A DNA stretch of 64,000 bases from positions 62,001-126,000 of the forward strand of contig NZ_JAFCLN010000013.1 of assembly GCF_018129385.1 (NCBI RefSeq), read 5' to 3'. Below, one piece after another: positions 44,819 to 53,349 of the stretch (the stretch's first letter is position 1; each line of letters starts with the position of its first letter). The stretch comes from Bradyrhizobium lablabi. Lineage in GTDB: Bacteria; Pseudomonadota; Alphaproteobacteria; Rhizobiales; Xanthobacteraceae. The notes under the pieces were generated by a model. That model was not told the origin of the DNA. It made no database searches and saw nothing but the letters and a program-made list of their open reading frames with translations. A program made the translations under genes and the position numbers.

Positions 44819-46366
44819 TCACTTGTCGACCCAGGCATCGCGAAACCCGTCATTGACGCCGATGGCGGTCGTGATGAGGTTCTTCACCTTGCAGCGGGTG
44901 ATGGTCGGGAATTGCAGCTCCAGCATCCAGGCAACCGGCACGTCCTCGACCAGGATCTTCTGCGCCTTCTCGTAGATTTCCTTGCGCTTCGAATCCGGCG
45001 TCGCGTTGGCGCCTTCGGCGAACAGCTTGTCGATCTCGGGATTGGAATAGCCCTCGACGTTGTTGAACTGCTGGCCCTTCATGATCTGGCTGGAGACGTA
45101 GTTGCGGCCGACGCCGAGCGCGGGATCGCCGTACTGGTAGAGATAGGTGAAGGAGATATCGTAGTCCCAGTCGCCGATGCGCTGGTTGGAGCCGGGCACG
45201 TCGGTGGCGATGGTCTCGATGTTCATGCCGGCGTCCATCAGGTTCTGCTTCACGGCCTCGCCCCAGCGCTGCCAGGTCTCGCCGTAGGGCAGCGGCATCA
45301 GGCGGACTTTTTCACCGTTGTAGCCGGCTTCCTTCAGCAGGGCCTTCGCCTTGGCGGGATCGTAGGGATATTTCGGTACGTCATCGGTGTAGAACTTGAT
45401 CGTCGAAGCCGACGGGCCAGTCGCGACCTTGCCGAGACCGTTCCAGATCACGTCTTTCGCGAAGTTGCGGTCGATCGCGTACATGATCGCCTGACGGATT
45501 TTCTTGTTGGACGTCGGGCCGGCGCGGTTGTTCAGCCAGAGCCAGGCGAGCGGGGAGAAGAATTCCCAGCCCGCACCGGTCACACAGGTATTGGCAAGCT
45601 TGCTCAGCCGCGGCACGTCGAAATTCTCCACCGAGCCGCCCGGCAGCACGTCGACCTTGCCGGTCTCGTAGGCGACCGCGCGCGCCGCAGCGTCGGGAAT
45701 GATCTGCCAGTAGATCTCGTCGAGATAAGGTTTGCCTTTGACGTGGTAGTTCGGATTCTTGACGAGGCGGATGAACGAGCCCTTCTGCCATTCCTTGAAC
45801 ATGAAGGGGCCAGTACCAACAGGCGTGTTGTTGTTCGGATTGGTCTTGAAGTCGGTGCCTTCATAGAGATGTTTTGGCACCATCGGGAGCGAGCCGACCT
45901 CGAAGATGCCGATGAACGGGCCGAATGGCTGCTTCAAGGTGAACACGACGGTGAGATCGTCAGGGGCCTCCACTTTCTCGAGCTGCCCGAGATTGCCGCG
46001 CGCCCGCGCATGGGTCTGCTTCAGCATTTCGATAGAGAACAGTACGTCGGCCGAGGTGAAGGGCTTGCCATCGTGCCAGGTCACGCCGGGCTTGAGCTTG
46101 AAGGTATAGACCTTGGCGTCTTCGCTGATGGTCCAGCTTTCAGCGAGGCCCGGCAGCGGCTCCAGCTTCGGGCCGTAGCGCAGCAGCCCCTCGAAGATGT
46201 TGCCCGACACCATCTGCGTCGGGCCGTTCTGGATCAGTGCCAGCATCAGGCCGGGCGGCTCGGGCTGGATCACGGCGTTGATGACGCCGCCGGTCTTCGG
46301 TTCCTGTGCGCTTGCCGCCGCAGTCAGGCAGGCGAGGGTGACGCTCAACGCAAGTTTTTTCAGCAT
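44819..46366 (-). CDS. peptide-type ABC transporter substrate-binding protein (family 5)
   Basis: 515 residues from the ATG at 46366 (the frame opens earlier at 46402). The signal peptide ends about residue 20 (LTAAASAQ). SBP_bac_5 pattern: VINAVIQPEPPGLMLALIQN, the motif YTFKLKPGVTWHDGKPFTSA DVLFSIEM and IRQAIMYAIDRNFAKDVIWN. It binds the substrate in the periplasm and delivers it to the downstream permeases; the substrate (peptide, opine or sugar acid) cannot be fixed from sequence. Confidence 0.92.
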   Translation of the reverse strand: MLKKLALSVTLACLTAAASAQEPKTGGVINAVIQPEPPGLMLALIQNGPTQMVSGNIFEGLLRYGPKLEPLPGLAESWTISEDAKVYTFKLKPGVTWHDGKPFTSADVLFSIEMLKQTHARARGNLGQLEKVEAPDDLTVVFTLKQPFGPFIGIFEVGSLPMVPKHLYEGTDFKTNPNNNTPVGTGPFMFKEWQKGSFIRLVKNPNYHVKGKPYLDEIYWQIIPDAAARAVAYETGKVDVLPGGSVENFDVPRLSKLANTCVTGAGWEFFSPLAWLWLNNRAGPTSNKKIRQAIMYAIDRNFAKDVIWNGLGKVATGPSASTIKFYTDDVPKYPYDPAKAKALLKEAGYNGEKVRLMPLPYGETWQRWGEAVKQNLMDAGMNIETIATDVPGSNQRIGDWDYDISFTYLYQYGDPALGVGRNYVSSQIMKGQQFNNVEGYSNPEIDKLFAEGANATPDSKRKEIYEKAQKILVEDVPVAWMLELQFPTITRCKVKNLITTAIGVNDGFRDAWVDK

Positions 46367-46597
46367 GACACCGTCTTCTTGTTGTTGGCCCCGATCGCGC
46401 ATGGCGACGGCATCGACACGTCATTCGGCTGAAATTCCCGGATTTTTCAGCCAAAGCATGTCTCTCGGGCAACAAGGCTCACACGGCGCCGCTGATCGCG
46501 GCAAGACGAAAGTCTCGACAGCAAACGGCTAAAAAATAGCCATCACGATATGAGGTTGATCGGCATGTTGGTAACGGCCGAGAGCTTTAAAAACGAA

Positions 46598-46627
46598 AGA
46601 GCCGCGGAAGGCGTCTTCCGCGGCTCT
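46598..46627 (-). terminator. rho-independent terminator
   Basis: 13-bp perfect arms AGAGCCGCGGAAG / CTTCCGCGGCTCT. On the minus strand the hairpin is followed by TTCGTTTTTAAAG. It ends the small secreted-protein gene at 46647-46982. Confidence 0.88.
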
Positions 46628-46646
46628 CTCGTATCCGAACCGATGC

Positions 46647-46982
46647 TTACCAGCGATCGCCGCCGACGCCGACGCCCACGCTGACGCCAGGTGTGCGGAT
46701 GCCGACGCTCGGGCCGTCATCATAGTCGCGATAAGTGCGGCGTTCGTAATAGCGCGCGCGTGGCTCGTAGGAGTTGTAGGAATCGCGGTAGCCTTCGCGG
46801 ACGATCACACGGCTGCCGCCGCGGGTGCGATAGCAGCGGCCGGAATCGTCGCAGACCATGCGAACCTGCTGCACCATATCCGGATTGGCGTATTCGCTCG
46901 TGTTGTAGATATCCGTCGCGCTGGCGCTGCCGGCCGACAGTGCGCCTGCTCCGGCGAGCAGCGCAATTGCAAATGTCCTCAT
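46647..46982 (-). CDS. hypothetical secreted Tyr/Arg/Gly-rich protein
   Basis: 111 residues from the ATG at 46982 with GGAGG upstream. The signal peptide ends about residue 23 (ALSAGSASAT). Mature part: a Cys pair (VCDDSGRCYRTRGG), then a Tyr/Arg/Asp-rich tract (YYERRTYRDYDDGP) and the end GVSVGVGVGGDRW. Resembles small Bradyrhizobium surface/periplasmic proteins of unknown role. Its own terminator follows. Confidence 0.75.
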   Translation of the reverse strand: MRTFAIALLAGAGALSAGSASATDIYNTSEYANPDMVQQVRMVCDDSGRCYRTRGGSRVIVREGYRDSYNSYEPRARYYERRTYRDYDDGPSVGIRTPGVSVGVGVGGDRW

Positions 46983-47073
46983 CTCGTCCTCCTCGGTGGA
47001 AACTGCCCTCGCGCTGACAAGAATCCTCGAATGCATTGGTTCCGGAGGGAACCGGGTTCCGACGCTCATTCCG

Positions 47074-47478
47074 TCAGATCGGCTCATACGACTCCGTCGC
47101 GCAATTGTCGTCCTCCTCGACACGTTTGCGGTCGACGATCAGGTCGCCGGCGATGGTCACTCGATAGGTCTGGGTGAGGGGCGCACCGGTCACCGAACTG
47201 ATGTCGGCCCTGACGCAGGCGGTCCAACCGGCGCCGGCCGGCTCGCGGAGCGGCGCCGAGACCCGCACGCGGTTCGGGCGGGATGCCGCCGTAAACACCG
47301 ATTCCATTCCGTCCCGGACGATCCGTTTGACGTCGGGCGGCGGCTCCGGCGGCGCCGGGTCAGGCGCCTTGGCGCGCATGAATTCGGGGACCGGCGCACG
47401 AATGTCCGACAGGCCGCAGCCCGTCAGCATCAGCGCTCCCCAAACAAGGCACACACTATGAACGACGATCCGCCGCAT
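47074..47478 (-). CDS. hypothetical lipoprotein
   Basis: 134 residues. Lipobox LTGC at ~18-21 follows a short hydrophobic leader, so Cys21 is lipidated. A Pro-rich spacer (KAPDPAPPEPPPDVKR) leads to a small folded part with two more Cys (WTACVRADIS, EEDDNCATES). Not recognised. Confidence 0.7.
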   Translation of the reverse strand: MRRIVVHSVCLVWGALMLTGCGLSDIRAPVPEFMRAKAPDPAPPEPPPDVKRIVRDGMESVFTAASRPNRVRVSAPLREPAGAGWTACVRADISSVTGAPLTQTYRVTIAGDLIVDRKRVEEDDNCATESYEPI

Positions 47479-47625
47479 CCGCCGTCTGGTCCCCCCTGCG
47501 CCGATGTAAGATCACCTACAGTTGCGGTCAATTCCGGCACCGGCGGACCCGCCAACAATTGATGAAGGGGCGTGGAACCGGTTATCGTGGTGCGTTGCTG
47601 CCGTGGCGCGGCAGGGGAGAAAGAC

Positions 47626-47847
47626 GTGACAAAATTCCTCACTGTGATGGCGGCATTGCTGGCGATGATCGTGGTGCCGGTGCATGCCCAGAAGCGGCCG
47701 CAAGGCGAGCACCAGAAGAAACAGGATCAAAAGCCGCAGGTGGACGAGAAAGCCTACAAGGCCGCGCTCGAGAGAATTCCCGAGCCCAAGGAAAAATACG
47801 ACCCCTGGGGCGGTGCGCGTCCCGCAGAACCTGCAAAGAAGAAGTGA
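47626..47847 (+). CDS. small exported protein with DPWGG motif, copy 1
   Basis: 73 residues from GTG 47626 (GGGGAGAAAG upstream; the frame opens at 47572 without support). A signal peptide of about 20 residues (MAALLAMIVVPVHAQ). Mature part Lys/Gln-rich, then KAYKAALERIPEPKEKYDPW GGARP and a Lys tail. The same core motif (AY..SLRKIP......DPWGGVR) is in the gene at 51162-51482. Function unknown. Confidence 0.6.
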   Translation: MTKFLTVMAALLAMIVVPVHAQKRPQGEHQKKQDQKPQVDEKAYKAALERIPEPKEKYDPWGGARPAEPAKKK

Positions 47848-47973
47848 GACGGCGGCCACGGACCCTGCCTGTCAAGCCGATCGCCCTGCGTGCATTTGAT
47901 GCAGCACGCGTTTGAACCTTTCCATTCAAGCATGTGACCAATTCGGCAACCTGCATTGCCGGGAGGGTCATTC

Positions 47974-49422
47974 ATGTTCGGTCGCGCGCTTCTCAAGATC
48001 ATTATTCCTGCCACGCTTTTGTTGGGTGCTTCTTCCGCATTGGCCGAAAATCGCCTCGCGCTGGTGATCGGCCAGTCCGCCTACAAGACGGTTCCGGTGC
48101 TGCCCAATCCCGGCAACGATGCCAAGGTGGTCGCGCAGCTTCTGACGGATTCCGGCTTTGATGTGGTGTCGGCGACAGATCTTTCGCAGAACCAGATGCG
48201 GGAAAAGGTCAGCGAATTTGCCGGCAAGATCGCGGCGAAGGGCGCCGACACCGTCGCCATGATTTTCTACGCAGGCCACGGCCTGCAGATCGACGGCGAG
48301 AATTTTCTGGTGCCGGTCGATGTCGATGTCAAACGCGAATCCGACATCCCGATGCAGGCGGTGCGCGTCAACGACATTCTCAATACGCTGACGTCAGTGC
48401 CGAGCAAGATGCGCTTTTTGCTGCTCGATGCCTGCCGCAACAATCCGTTTCCCGAGCTCGACAAGACGGTCGGCCGGGGACTGGCCATCGTCGACGCCAA
48501 GATCGGCGCGCCCAACACCTTCCTGTCGTTCTCGACCTCGCCCGGCGCGGAAGCCGAAGATGGCTCCGGCGCCAACAGCCCGTACACGACGGCGCTGCTG
48601 GCGGCGGTGAAAGAACCGAACATTCCCGTGGAAGAGACGTTCAAGCGCGTGCGGCTCGCGGTCAACAAGGCGACCGACGGGCGGCAGACGCCCTGGGACT
48701 CTTCATCGCTGACGGAGGACTTCCGCTTTTCCGGCCCGTCGGCGGCAGGCCCAAAACTCGCTGCGGTCAAGAAGAGCGTCGAGGAGTGGAAGCGCGACCT
48801 GAAGGGCAAGCCGGTCGAGGAAGCGAACGCGCTGATCGTGGCCGACGGCACGGACGAAGCGTATGAAGCTTTTGCGGTGAGCTACGCCGGAACGACGCGC
48901 GGCCTTCAGGCCAAGGATTGGCTTGACCGTCATCGCCGCATGGTGGCATGGAACAATGCCATCATCATCAACACCGCGGCCGGCTATCGCGCCTTCGTCG
49001 CGCAATATCCCGACAGCGACCTGGTGGCGACCGCGCGCAAGCTGGAAGAGCGGCTGCGCTACCGGCCGAACCTCGTTGGGGCCAACGCCGCGCTGCCGGT
49101 GCAAAACGCTTCGCTCGCGCCGACCTGCTCCTGCAACACGCCGCCGGCTCCGGTGCTGAAACCGGAGCTGAAGAAGGTCAACGCGCCGGTCAAGAAGGTC
49201 GATCCCGATCCGCCGAAGCGCAAGCCGCCGAAGCGCGTGTACGAGCCCGAGGACGATGTCGTGGTCGTCCGCCGCGCCCCGCCGCCGCGCGACTATTACG
49301 AGCCGGCGCCGGGCCCGTCGATCGGGATCGGTATCGGCATCGGTGGCGGCGGTTTTGGTGGCCGCGGTTACGGTGGCGGGTATGGCGGTGGCGGTTACGG
49401 CGGCCCGCGGCGCGGTTATTGA
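47974..49422 (+). CDS. caspase-like (peptidase C14) family protein with Pro- and Gly-rich tail
   Basis: 482 residues from the ATG at 47974 (GGGAGGG upstream). Signal peptide to ~24, then the metacaspase-type p20 domain: RLALVIGQSAYKTVPVLPNP, catalytic His102 in FYAGHGLQ and Cys154 in LLLDACRNNPFP. After ~250 comes a helical stretch, then a Lys/Pro-rich linker (~400-450) and a glycine-rich C-terminus (GGGGFGGRGYGGGYGGG). Cuts after Arg/Lys in this superfamily; target unknown. Secretion plus the Gly tail suggest a periplasmic or surface location. Confidence 0.9.
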   Translation: MFGRALLKIIIPATLLLGASSALAENRLALVIGQSAYKTVPVLPNPGNDAKVVAQLLTDSGFDVVSATDLSQNQMREKVSEFAGKIAAKGADTVAMIFYAGHGLQIDGENFLVPVDVDVKRESDIPMQAVRVNDILNTLTSVPSKMRFLLLDACRNNPFPELDKTVGRGLAIVDAKIGAPNTFLSFSTSPGAEAEDGSGANSPYTTALLAAVKEPNIPVEETFKRVRLAVNKATDGRQTPWDSSSLTEDFRFSGPSAAGPKLAAVKKSVEEWKRDLKGKPVEEANALIVADGTDEAYEAFAVSYAGTTRGLQAKDWLDRHRRMVAWNNAIIINTAAGYRAFVAQYPDSDLVATARKLEERLRYRPNLVGANAALPVQNASLAPTCSCNTPPAPVLKPELKKVNAPVKKVDPDPPKRKPPKRVYEPEDDVVVVRRAPPPRDYYEPAPGPSIGIGIGIGGGGFGGRGYGGGYGGGGYGGPRRGY

Positions 49423-49500
49423 TGCCGGCCGGAGCGCGGAATCAAAATCGCGAAAACAACCCCATGCACAGTAGAATTCCGGGGCTTCAGGCTTGCTACG

Positions 49501-49740
49501 CTAGTTGAAAGCCACGCCAATTCGCCGCTCGTTGCTCCACACCGGGCGACAGCGGCGGATGAACTGATCCCTTTCGATCACCAGCGTAAACGACGACGGC
49601 AGGATGGCCGGCGCGGCGAGTTCAATCGCGGCGCCGCCTGACGACAGATTGCGCACCGTGCAGGCGACGTCGTGGCCGCCGAAGGCGATCGTCGCTCCCT
49701 TCAGCACCCGGTAGCGCCGTGCCGCGCGTTTCTCGACCAT
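49501..49740 (-). CDS. PilZ domain protein
   Basis: 79 residues from the ATG at 49740. Single PilZ-like barrel: RRYRVLKGATIAFGGHDVAC, then VRNLSSGGAAIEL, the (D/N)xSxxG c-di-GMP-binding signature. The first Arg motif is RRYRV rather than RxxxR of the strict type, so c-di-GMP binding is likely but not certain. A paralogue lies at 51982. Confidence 0.82.
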   Translation of the reverse strand: MVEKRAARRYRVLKGATIAFGGHDVACTVRNLSSGGAAIELAAPAILPSSFTLVIERDQFIRRCRPVWSNERRIGVAFN

Positions 49741-49937
49741 CGTCACAAATCCGAAATGGCGTCTCGATATTCGAATCTAGCGAAGCTGGATTACGGAGCG
49801 CTGAATCGCGACTTCTCATTCTGCGCAAAGGATTCAGCTTTCGTTTACGACACGCCAGTGTGAAAACATGCCGGCGCGGATTCTCCGAAAAATCCGATTC
49901 CCTGCCGAAAACCTTGCTCATGAATGGAGAGACGAAA

Positions 49938-50234
49938 ATGAAGACGACGACCGGTTCGATCCTGCTTGCCGCCATGCTGCTGTTCTCGTCCGCGCCCGCG
50001 AATGCCGCCGTGCTCGATCTCTCCACCATGACCTGCAAGCAGTTCGTCGAAAGCGGCGACGACACCATCAAGATGGTGCTGACCTGGATGGACGGCTGGT
50101 ACAAGGGCGATTCCGACGAGGCCGTGATCGACACCGACGTGTTCATCGAGAACGCCAAGAAGTTCGGCACCTATTGCGGCAAGAACCCGACGATGAGCAT
50201 CGTCAACGCCGCCGAATCCGTGCTGGGCAAGTAA
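49938..50234 (+). CDS. HdeA/HdeB family periplasmic protein
   Basis: 98 residues from the ATG at 49938 with GGAGAGACG upstream. The signal peptide ends about residue 23 (FSSAPANA). The mature part holds two Cys (MTCKQFVESG and TYCGKNPT) forming the HdeA-type disulfide, with WMDGWYKGDSDEAVIDTDVF between. Family members are acid-stress chaperones in enterobacteria; rhizobial ones are poorly studied. Confidence 0.85.
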   Translation: MKTTTGSILLAAMLLFSSAPANAAVLDLSTMTCKQFVESGDDTIKMVLTWMDGWYKGDSDEAVIDTDVFIENAKKFGTYCGKNPTMSIVNAAESVLGK

Positions 50235-50240
50235 GTCTTT

Positions 50241-50394
50241 CCGTCATGGCCGGGCATAGCCGTCTGAAGGACGGCGTCGCTTCGCTCGCCTATGTCCCGG
50301 CCATCCACGTCTTCTTTCGCGTGCGCCGCCAAGACGTGGATGCCCGGGACGTCCAGCGCGAAGACGCGCTTCGCGCTTCTGCCCGGGCATGACG
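50241..50394. repeat. dispersed palindromic repeat (CGTCATGGCCGGGCATAG family)
   Basis: Begins CCGTCATGGCCGGGCATAGC and ends CTGCCCGGGCATGACG, with several internal inverted pairs (CCCGGCCATCCACGTC / GACGTGGATGCCCGGG). It sits between hdeA-like and thioesterase genes. The shorter palindrome at 38055 shares its ends. Confidence 0.8.
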
Positions 50395-50402
50395 AGTTCG
50401 AT

Positions 50403-50864
50403 TCACAGCATCGCGAACGCGCTGGAGACCATCGCCACCGGCTTGTTGTCGGCGGCGCTCGACAGCGTCACGCGGCCGAAGCTCATGGTGCGGCCGAGCC
50501 GCACCACGCGTGCGTCCGCCAGCACGTCGGACGCGCTGGCCGCCTTCATGAAATGCGTGGTCTGGTCGACCGTGGTCATCATCCGGTAGCCGCGGTTGGC
50601 GGCGAGGTTGGCGATCACCATCGCGGTGTCCGCGAACGCCATCAGCGCCTGGCCGCTGATGATGCCGCCGTTGCGGCACAGCCGTTCGGAGAACGGCATG
50701 CGCAGCACCGCGCCGGGCTGCCAGTCCGGGGCGCCCTGCGGCGGATCGCAGTCAAAACCCTCAATCGACAGGTTGAGGTCCATCACCCACGGTGCAAACA
50801 CTTCGCCCAGCACACGCCTTGCTTCATCGATGCCGAATGTTGCGGTTTCTTTCTGTTGCTGCAT
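50403..50864 (-). CDS. PaaI-type hot-dog thioesterase
   Basis: 153 residues from the ATG at 50864 with GAGGAA upstream. Hot-dog domain with RNGGIISGQALMAFADTAMV (~76-95) and DQTTHFMKAASASDVLADAR, the PaaI/YdiI arrangement. Expected to hydrolyse acyl-CoA thioesters; no pathway neighbours indicate which. Confidence 0.85.
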   Translation of the reverse strand: MQQQKETATFGIDEARRVLGEVFAPWVMDLNLSIEGFDCDPPQGAPDWQPGAVLRMPFSERLCRNGGIISGQALMAFADTAMVIANLAANRGYRMMTTVDQTTHFMKAASASDVLADARVVRLGRTMSFGRVTLSSAADNKPVAMVSSAFAML

Positions 50865-50986
50865 GATTCCTCGCCCGGTCTGACGCCTCATTTTATGGAT
50901 CATCACAGCGAAGGGAACAGGCGCGTCACGGCTTGAACAGGCCGGGTGGGAAGCCGTATCATCGCGACGCAAAGGGTGGGCCGTTC

Positions 50987-51118
50987 ATGTTCCGGCGTTT
51001 GGCGGTGGTTTTGGGCGTGATCGCGGTCGCGCTGCTGCTCAACGGTTGCAGTAAATGCGGTCCATTCTGGAGCGACTGGACGCGTTCGCCGCAGGCCTGC
51101 AAGTCGGACCGCCAGTGA
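50987..51118 (+). CDS. very small lipoprotein
   Basis: 43 residues from the ATG at 50987. Hydrophobic leader followed by lipobox LNGC (Cys21), then KCGPFWSDWTRSPQACKSD. Similar short lipoproteins with CGPFW(D/S)DW occur beside the next gene type in related bacteria (recalled). It lies 43 bases before the DPWGG-motif gene. Confidence 0.7.
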   Translation: MFRRLAVVLGVIAVALLLNGCSKCGPFWSDWTRSPQACKSDRQ

Positions 51119-51161
51119 ATCCACCGTTGGAAGTCGTTGAGAAGAAGCAGGGAGCATCCCC

Positions 51162-51482
51162 ATGAGAGTTTTTGGCCCGAGCATCATTGGCGCGGCGGCG
51201 GCGATCGCGCTGCTGGCGGGGCCTGCGCGCGCGCAGATGCAGACGCCCAGCATGAACCTGATCCCGGAGATGCAGTCCAAGTCGCCGGAGGAGAAGGAGC
51301 AGGACGCGATCAAGGACAAGGCCTATCGAGAGTCCTTACGGAAGATTCCCGACGCTAAGGGGTCCAGCGATCCCTGGGGCGGCGTGCGCAGCAATGATGC
51401 GCCGAAGGCCGCCGCCAGCCCCGCGCCGGCGAAATCCAAGGCCAAGGCCGCCACCAAGGCCGACGCCAAGGCCGCGAACTAG
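51162..51482 (+). CDS. small exported protein with DPWGG motif, copy 2
   Basis: 106 residues. Signal peptide to ~24 (LLAGPARAQM), then KEQDAIKDKAYRESLRKIPD and SSDPWGGVRS, matching the gene at 47626. The C-terminus is Lys/Ala-rich low complexity (KSKAKAATKADAKA), which may bind nucleic acid or cell-wall polymers. Probably transcribed with the small lipoprotein upstream. Confidence 0.7.
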   Translation: MRVFGPSIIGAAAAIALLAGPARAQMQTPSMNLIPEMQSKSPEEKEQDAIKDKAYRESLRKIPDAKGSSDPWGGVRSNDAPKAAASPAPAKSKAKAATKADAKAAN

Positions 51483-51571
51483 GCGGCACCGCGCCGTCGT
51501 CGGGGACTCACGCAGCGGTTCCGCCGGCCTTATATTGAGCCGGTCGTTATCGTGTTTTCGGAGTTTTCGAC

Positions 51572-51814
51572 ATGGCCGTCCGCCCGCGGGATCTCGCCAG
51601 CCGGATGGCCGGGCGGCGAACGCCCGGCCGGAAAGCCGACGACGGCTATTTGCGCGAGACGTTTACGCTGCCGCGCGAGGCGGCGCGCAGCAAGGCGCGC
51701 GATTTCTTCTCCCGTTACCCCAAGGCCGCCTATATGAGCTCGGTTGAAAGCTGGCGCGAACTGCCTGACGGGGCTATCGAATTTACCATGCGCCGGCTCG
51801 CCAGCGCGGATTAG
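51572..51814 (+). CDS. hypothetical small basic protein
   Basis: 80 residues, basic N-terminus (RPRDLASRMAGRRTPGRKAD), then a compact part containing TLPREAARSKARDFFSRYPK and VESWRELPDGAIEFTMRRLA. No signal. The conserved-looking YPKAAY..SVESW pattern suggests a real small protein family in rhizobia; function unknown. Confidence 0.6.
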   Translation: MAVRPRDLASRMAGRRTPGRKADDGYLRETFTLPREAARSKARDFFSRYPKAAYMSSVESWRELPDGAIEFTMRRLASAD

Positions 51815-51981
51815 GCAGAAGGTGCGCCCGGGCTCAAAAGCCGGGGTGGCTGCACGTTTCGATTGTGCCTCAAGCGGCGCCTTGCGACACCGGACCTGCC
51901 CGCAAGCCCTTACCGTAATTAATATTTTCAGGTAACCGGTATTCAAGTATTTCCGCCTAGGTTCCCGCATAGAGGGAAATC

Positions 51982-52311
51982 ATGGCAAGGCACCGCAACG
52001 ATCTCGGCGCGCGCAAATCCGTGCGCGTCGAGCTCCAGACGCAGGGATTTTTGATCCCCGCGCCCAATGCGCCGTGGATCGAATGCACCATCGTCGATGT
52101 TGGCGATGGCGGGGTTTGCCTCGATGTCGGCGATCTCGCGGTGCCAAAACTGTTCGGGCTCGCCTTTACCGCCGGTGGCGAGGTGCTGCGGGTGTGCCTG
52201 CTGGTCTGGCGCCGGGGCGAACTGATCGGCGCGCGCTACGTCAGCGCCAAGGAACTGCGCCAGGGGCTGACGCCCGCGGAAAATTCGGACCGGAGCGCGA
52301 TGGCCGGCTAG
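51982..52311 (+). CDS. PilZ domain protein, second copy
   Basis: 109 residues. The PilZ-like barrel covers most of the chain: RKSVRVELQTQGFLI at the start and CTIVDVGDGGVCLDVGDL as the (D/N)xSxxG-equivalent (here DVGDGG, a departure from the strict motif). c-di-GMP binding is therefore uncertain. GGGAAATC precedes the ATG. Confidence 0.75.
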   Translation: MARHRNDLGARKSVRVELQTQGFLIPAPNAPWIECTIVDVGDGGVCLDVGDLAVPKLFGLAFTAGGEVLRVCLLVWRRGELIGARYVSAKELRQGLTPAENSDRSAMAG

Positions 52312-52354
52312 GCGGCGCGTCCCCGGGGTTCTCGCTGATGACGGGGCGGGCCGA

Positions 52355-52657
52355 TCAGCGTGTGAGGCTGAGTTCGGCCAGCCGGTTGAGTGCGCCGAGT
52401 TGCTGTGCCGGCGGGGCCGCATCATCCAGTTCCGCAACCGATTGCAGCAAGCTTTGCAGCGCGCGTTCGGCGACATCCGAGGGCAGGGGCGCCTCGTCAT
52501 ACTCCTCGATATAGCGGCCGACGATCGCATCGAGCAGACGGCACATCGCGCGCTGTTCGGGATGGGCGCGTGCGAGTTCGGCGAGTTTTTGCTGAAAAAT
52601 CTTGAAGGTCCGAAGACCTGCGTGCTGGCCCGCAAGCCAGGCGTGAAGTTCGTTCAC
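52355..52657 (-). CDS. hypothetical helical protein
   Basis: 100 residues starting at GTG 52657, with AAGGAG 8 bases upstream; the longer frame to 52906 is antisense-like. All-helical appearance: LHAWLAGQHAGLRTFKIFQQ, EQRAMCRLLDAIVGRYIEEY and AERALQSLLQSVAELDDAAP. No recognised family. Confidence 0.6.
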   Translation of the reverse strand: MNELHAWLAGQHAGLRTFKIFQQKLAELARAHPEQRAMCRLLDAIVGRYIEEYDEAPLPSDVAERALQSLLQSVAELDDAAPPAQQLGALNRLAELSLTR

Positions 52658-52772
52658 GGAATGCTCCTTCCATTGCCAAGAAGAAGCTGTGGACTTGTAC
52701 AGCAGGGCGGGATCGATGAGGAGCGCTATTGTTGCAGGGGAGGCAAGCGCCGAGCATCGTGCGAACAGGAAA

Positions 52773-52892
52773 TCACCGGGCGGACATGAACGCGATCGCC
52801 AGCACGATGACCCAGCCGACGATGACCAGCGATGCCACCGCGCCGGCGGTGATTTTGGCGATTTCCCTAGGCGTATGAGGCCTGTCCACCAT
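52773..52892 (-). CDS. tiny membrane protein, 39 residues
   Basis: Reads MVDRPHTPREIAKITAGAVA then SLVIVGWVIVLAIAFMSAR and stop. One transmembrane helix (~17-36) preceded by a polar N-terminus. The ribosome-binding site is weak. Single-helix proteins of this size with a PREIAKI lead are plausible but unproven. Confidence 0.45.
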   Translation of the reverse strand: MVDRPHTPREIAKITAGAVASLVIVGWVIVLAIAFMSAR

Positions 52893-52966
52893 CGCTTAGC
52901 GAGCAAGAAATGAGGCTATGGTGGAGGATAGCATTGCGGGGAGTGAAGAGCACCATGGGGGCGGCG

Positions 52967-53146
52967 CTATCCTGCTTTCACGTCCGGAGCGCGAGAACTG
53001 ACGGTCTTCGGAAGTTCCCCCGCATGGTCCTTGAGATCGGCGGCCGCCTCCACCAGCCGGGCGGCAATGCCGGCATCTGACGTCGCCTTGGCCATCTTGA
53101 GCAGCGCTGCGGCGGCCTGGCGGGCGTGGTAGCGATTTTCCGGCAC
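52967..53146 (-). CDS. hypothetical small helical protein
   Basis: 59 residues from GTG 53146 with AAGGAT upstream. Pattern NRYHARQAAAALLKMAKATS then DAGIAARLVEAAADLKDHAG, a two-helix design like the ~50-residue Bradyrhizobium proteins with the E..YHAKQAA.LL..A..T.D consensus that I recall. Function unknown. Confidence 0.6.
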   Translation of the reverse strand: MPENRYHARQAAAALLKMAKATSDAGIAARLVEAAADLKDHAGELPKTVSSRAPDVKAG

Positions 53147-53349
53147 AGGGACATCCTTCTTTTCTTCCCTCCTCAAGTTGGGGAACAGCGATTCCGTTCC
53201 GCAGCGAACGTGCAAAAGTGCACGGAGCGGCCATTCGGGCACAGGGGGGTCCTGGCACGGTGCCAGGCTCAACTCGGCGGGCAGGGCTTGGGAAGCCGCA
53301 CGCGCGCCGGAATCGTTGGGATCCGCGAAGGCCGCGGGCTGCGGCGGCC

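Noticed and set aside
44621..46432. 603-residue plus-strand ORF opposite the substrate-binding protein
   Set aside because: Antisense to an intact SBP family 5 gene in a complete ABC operon.
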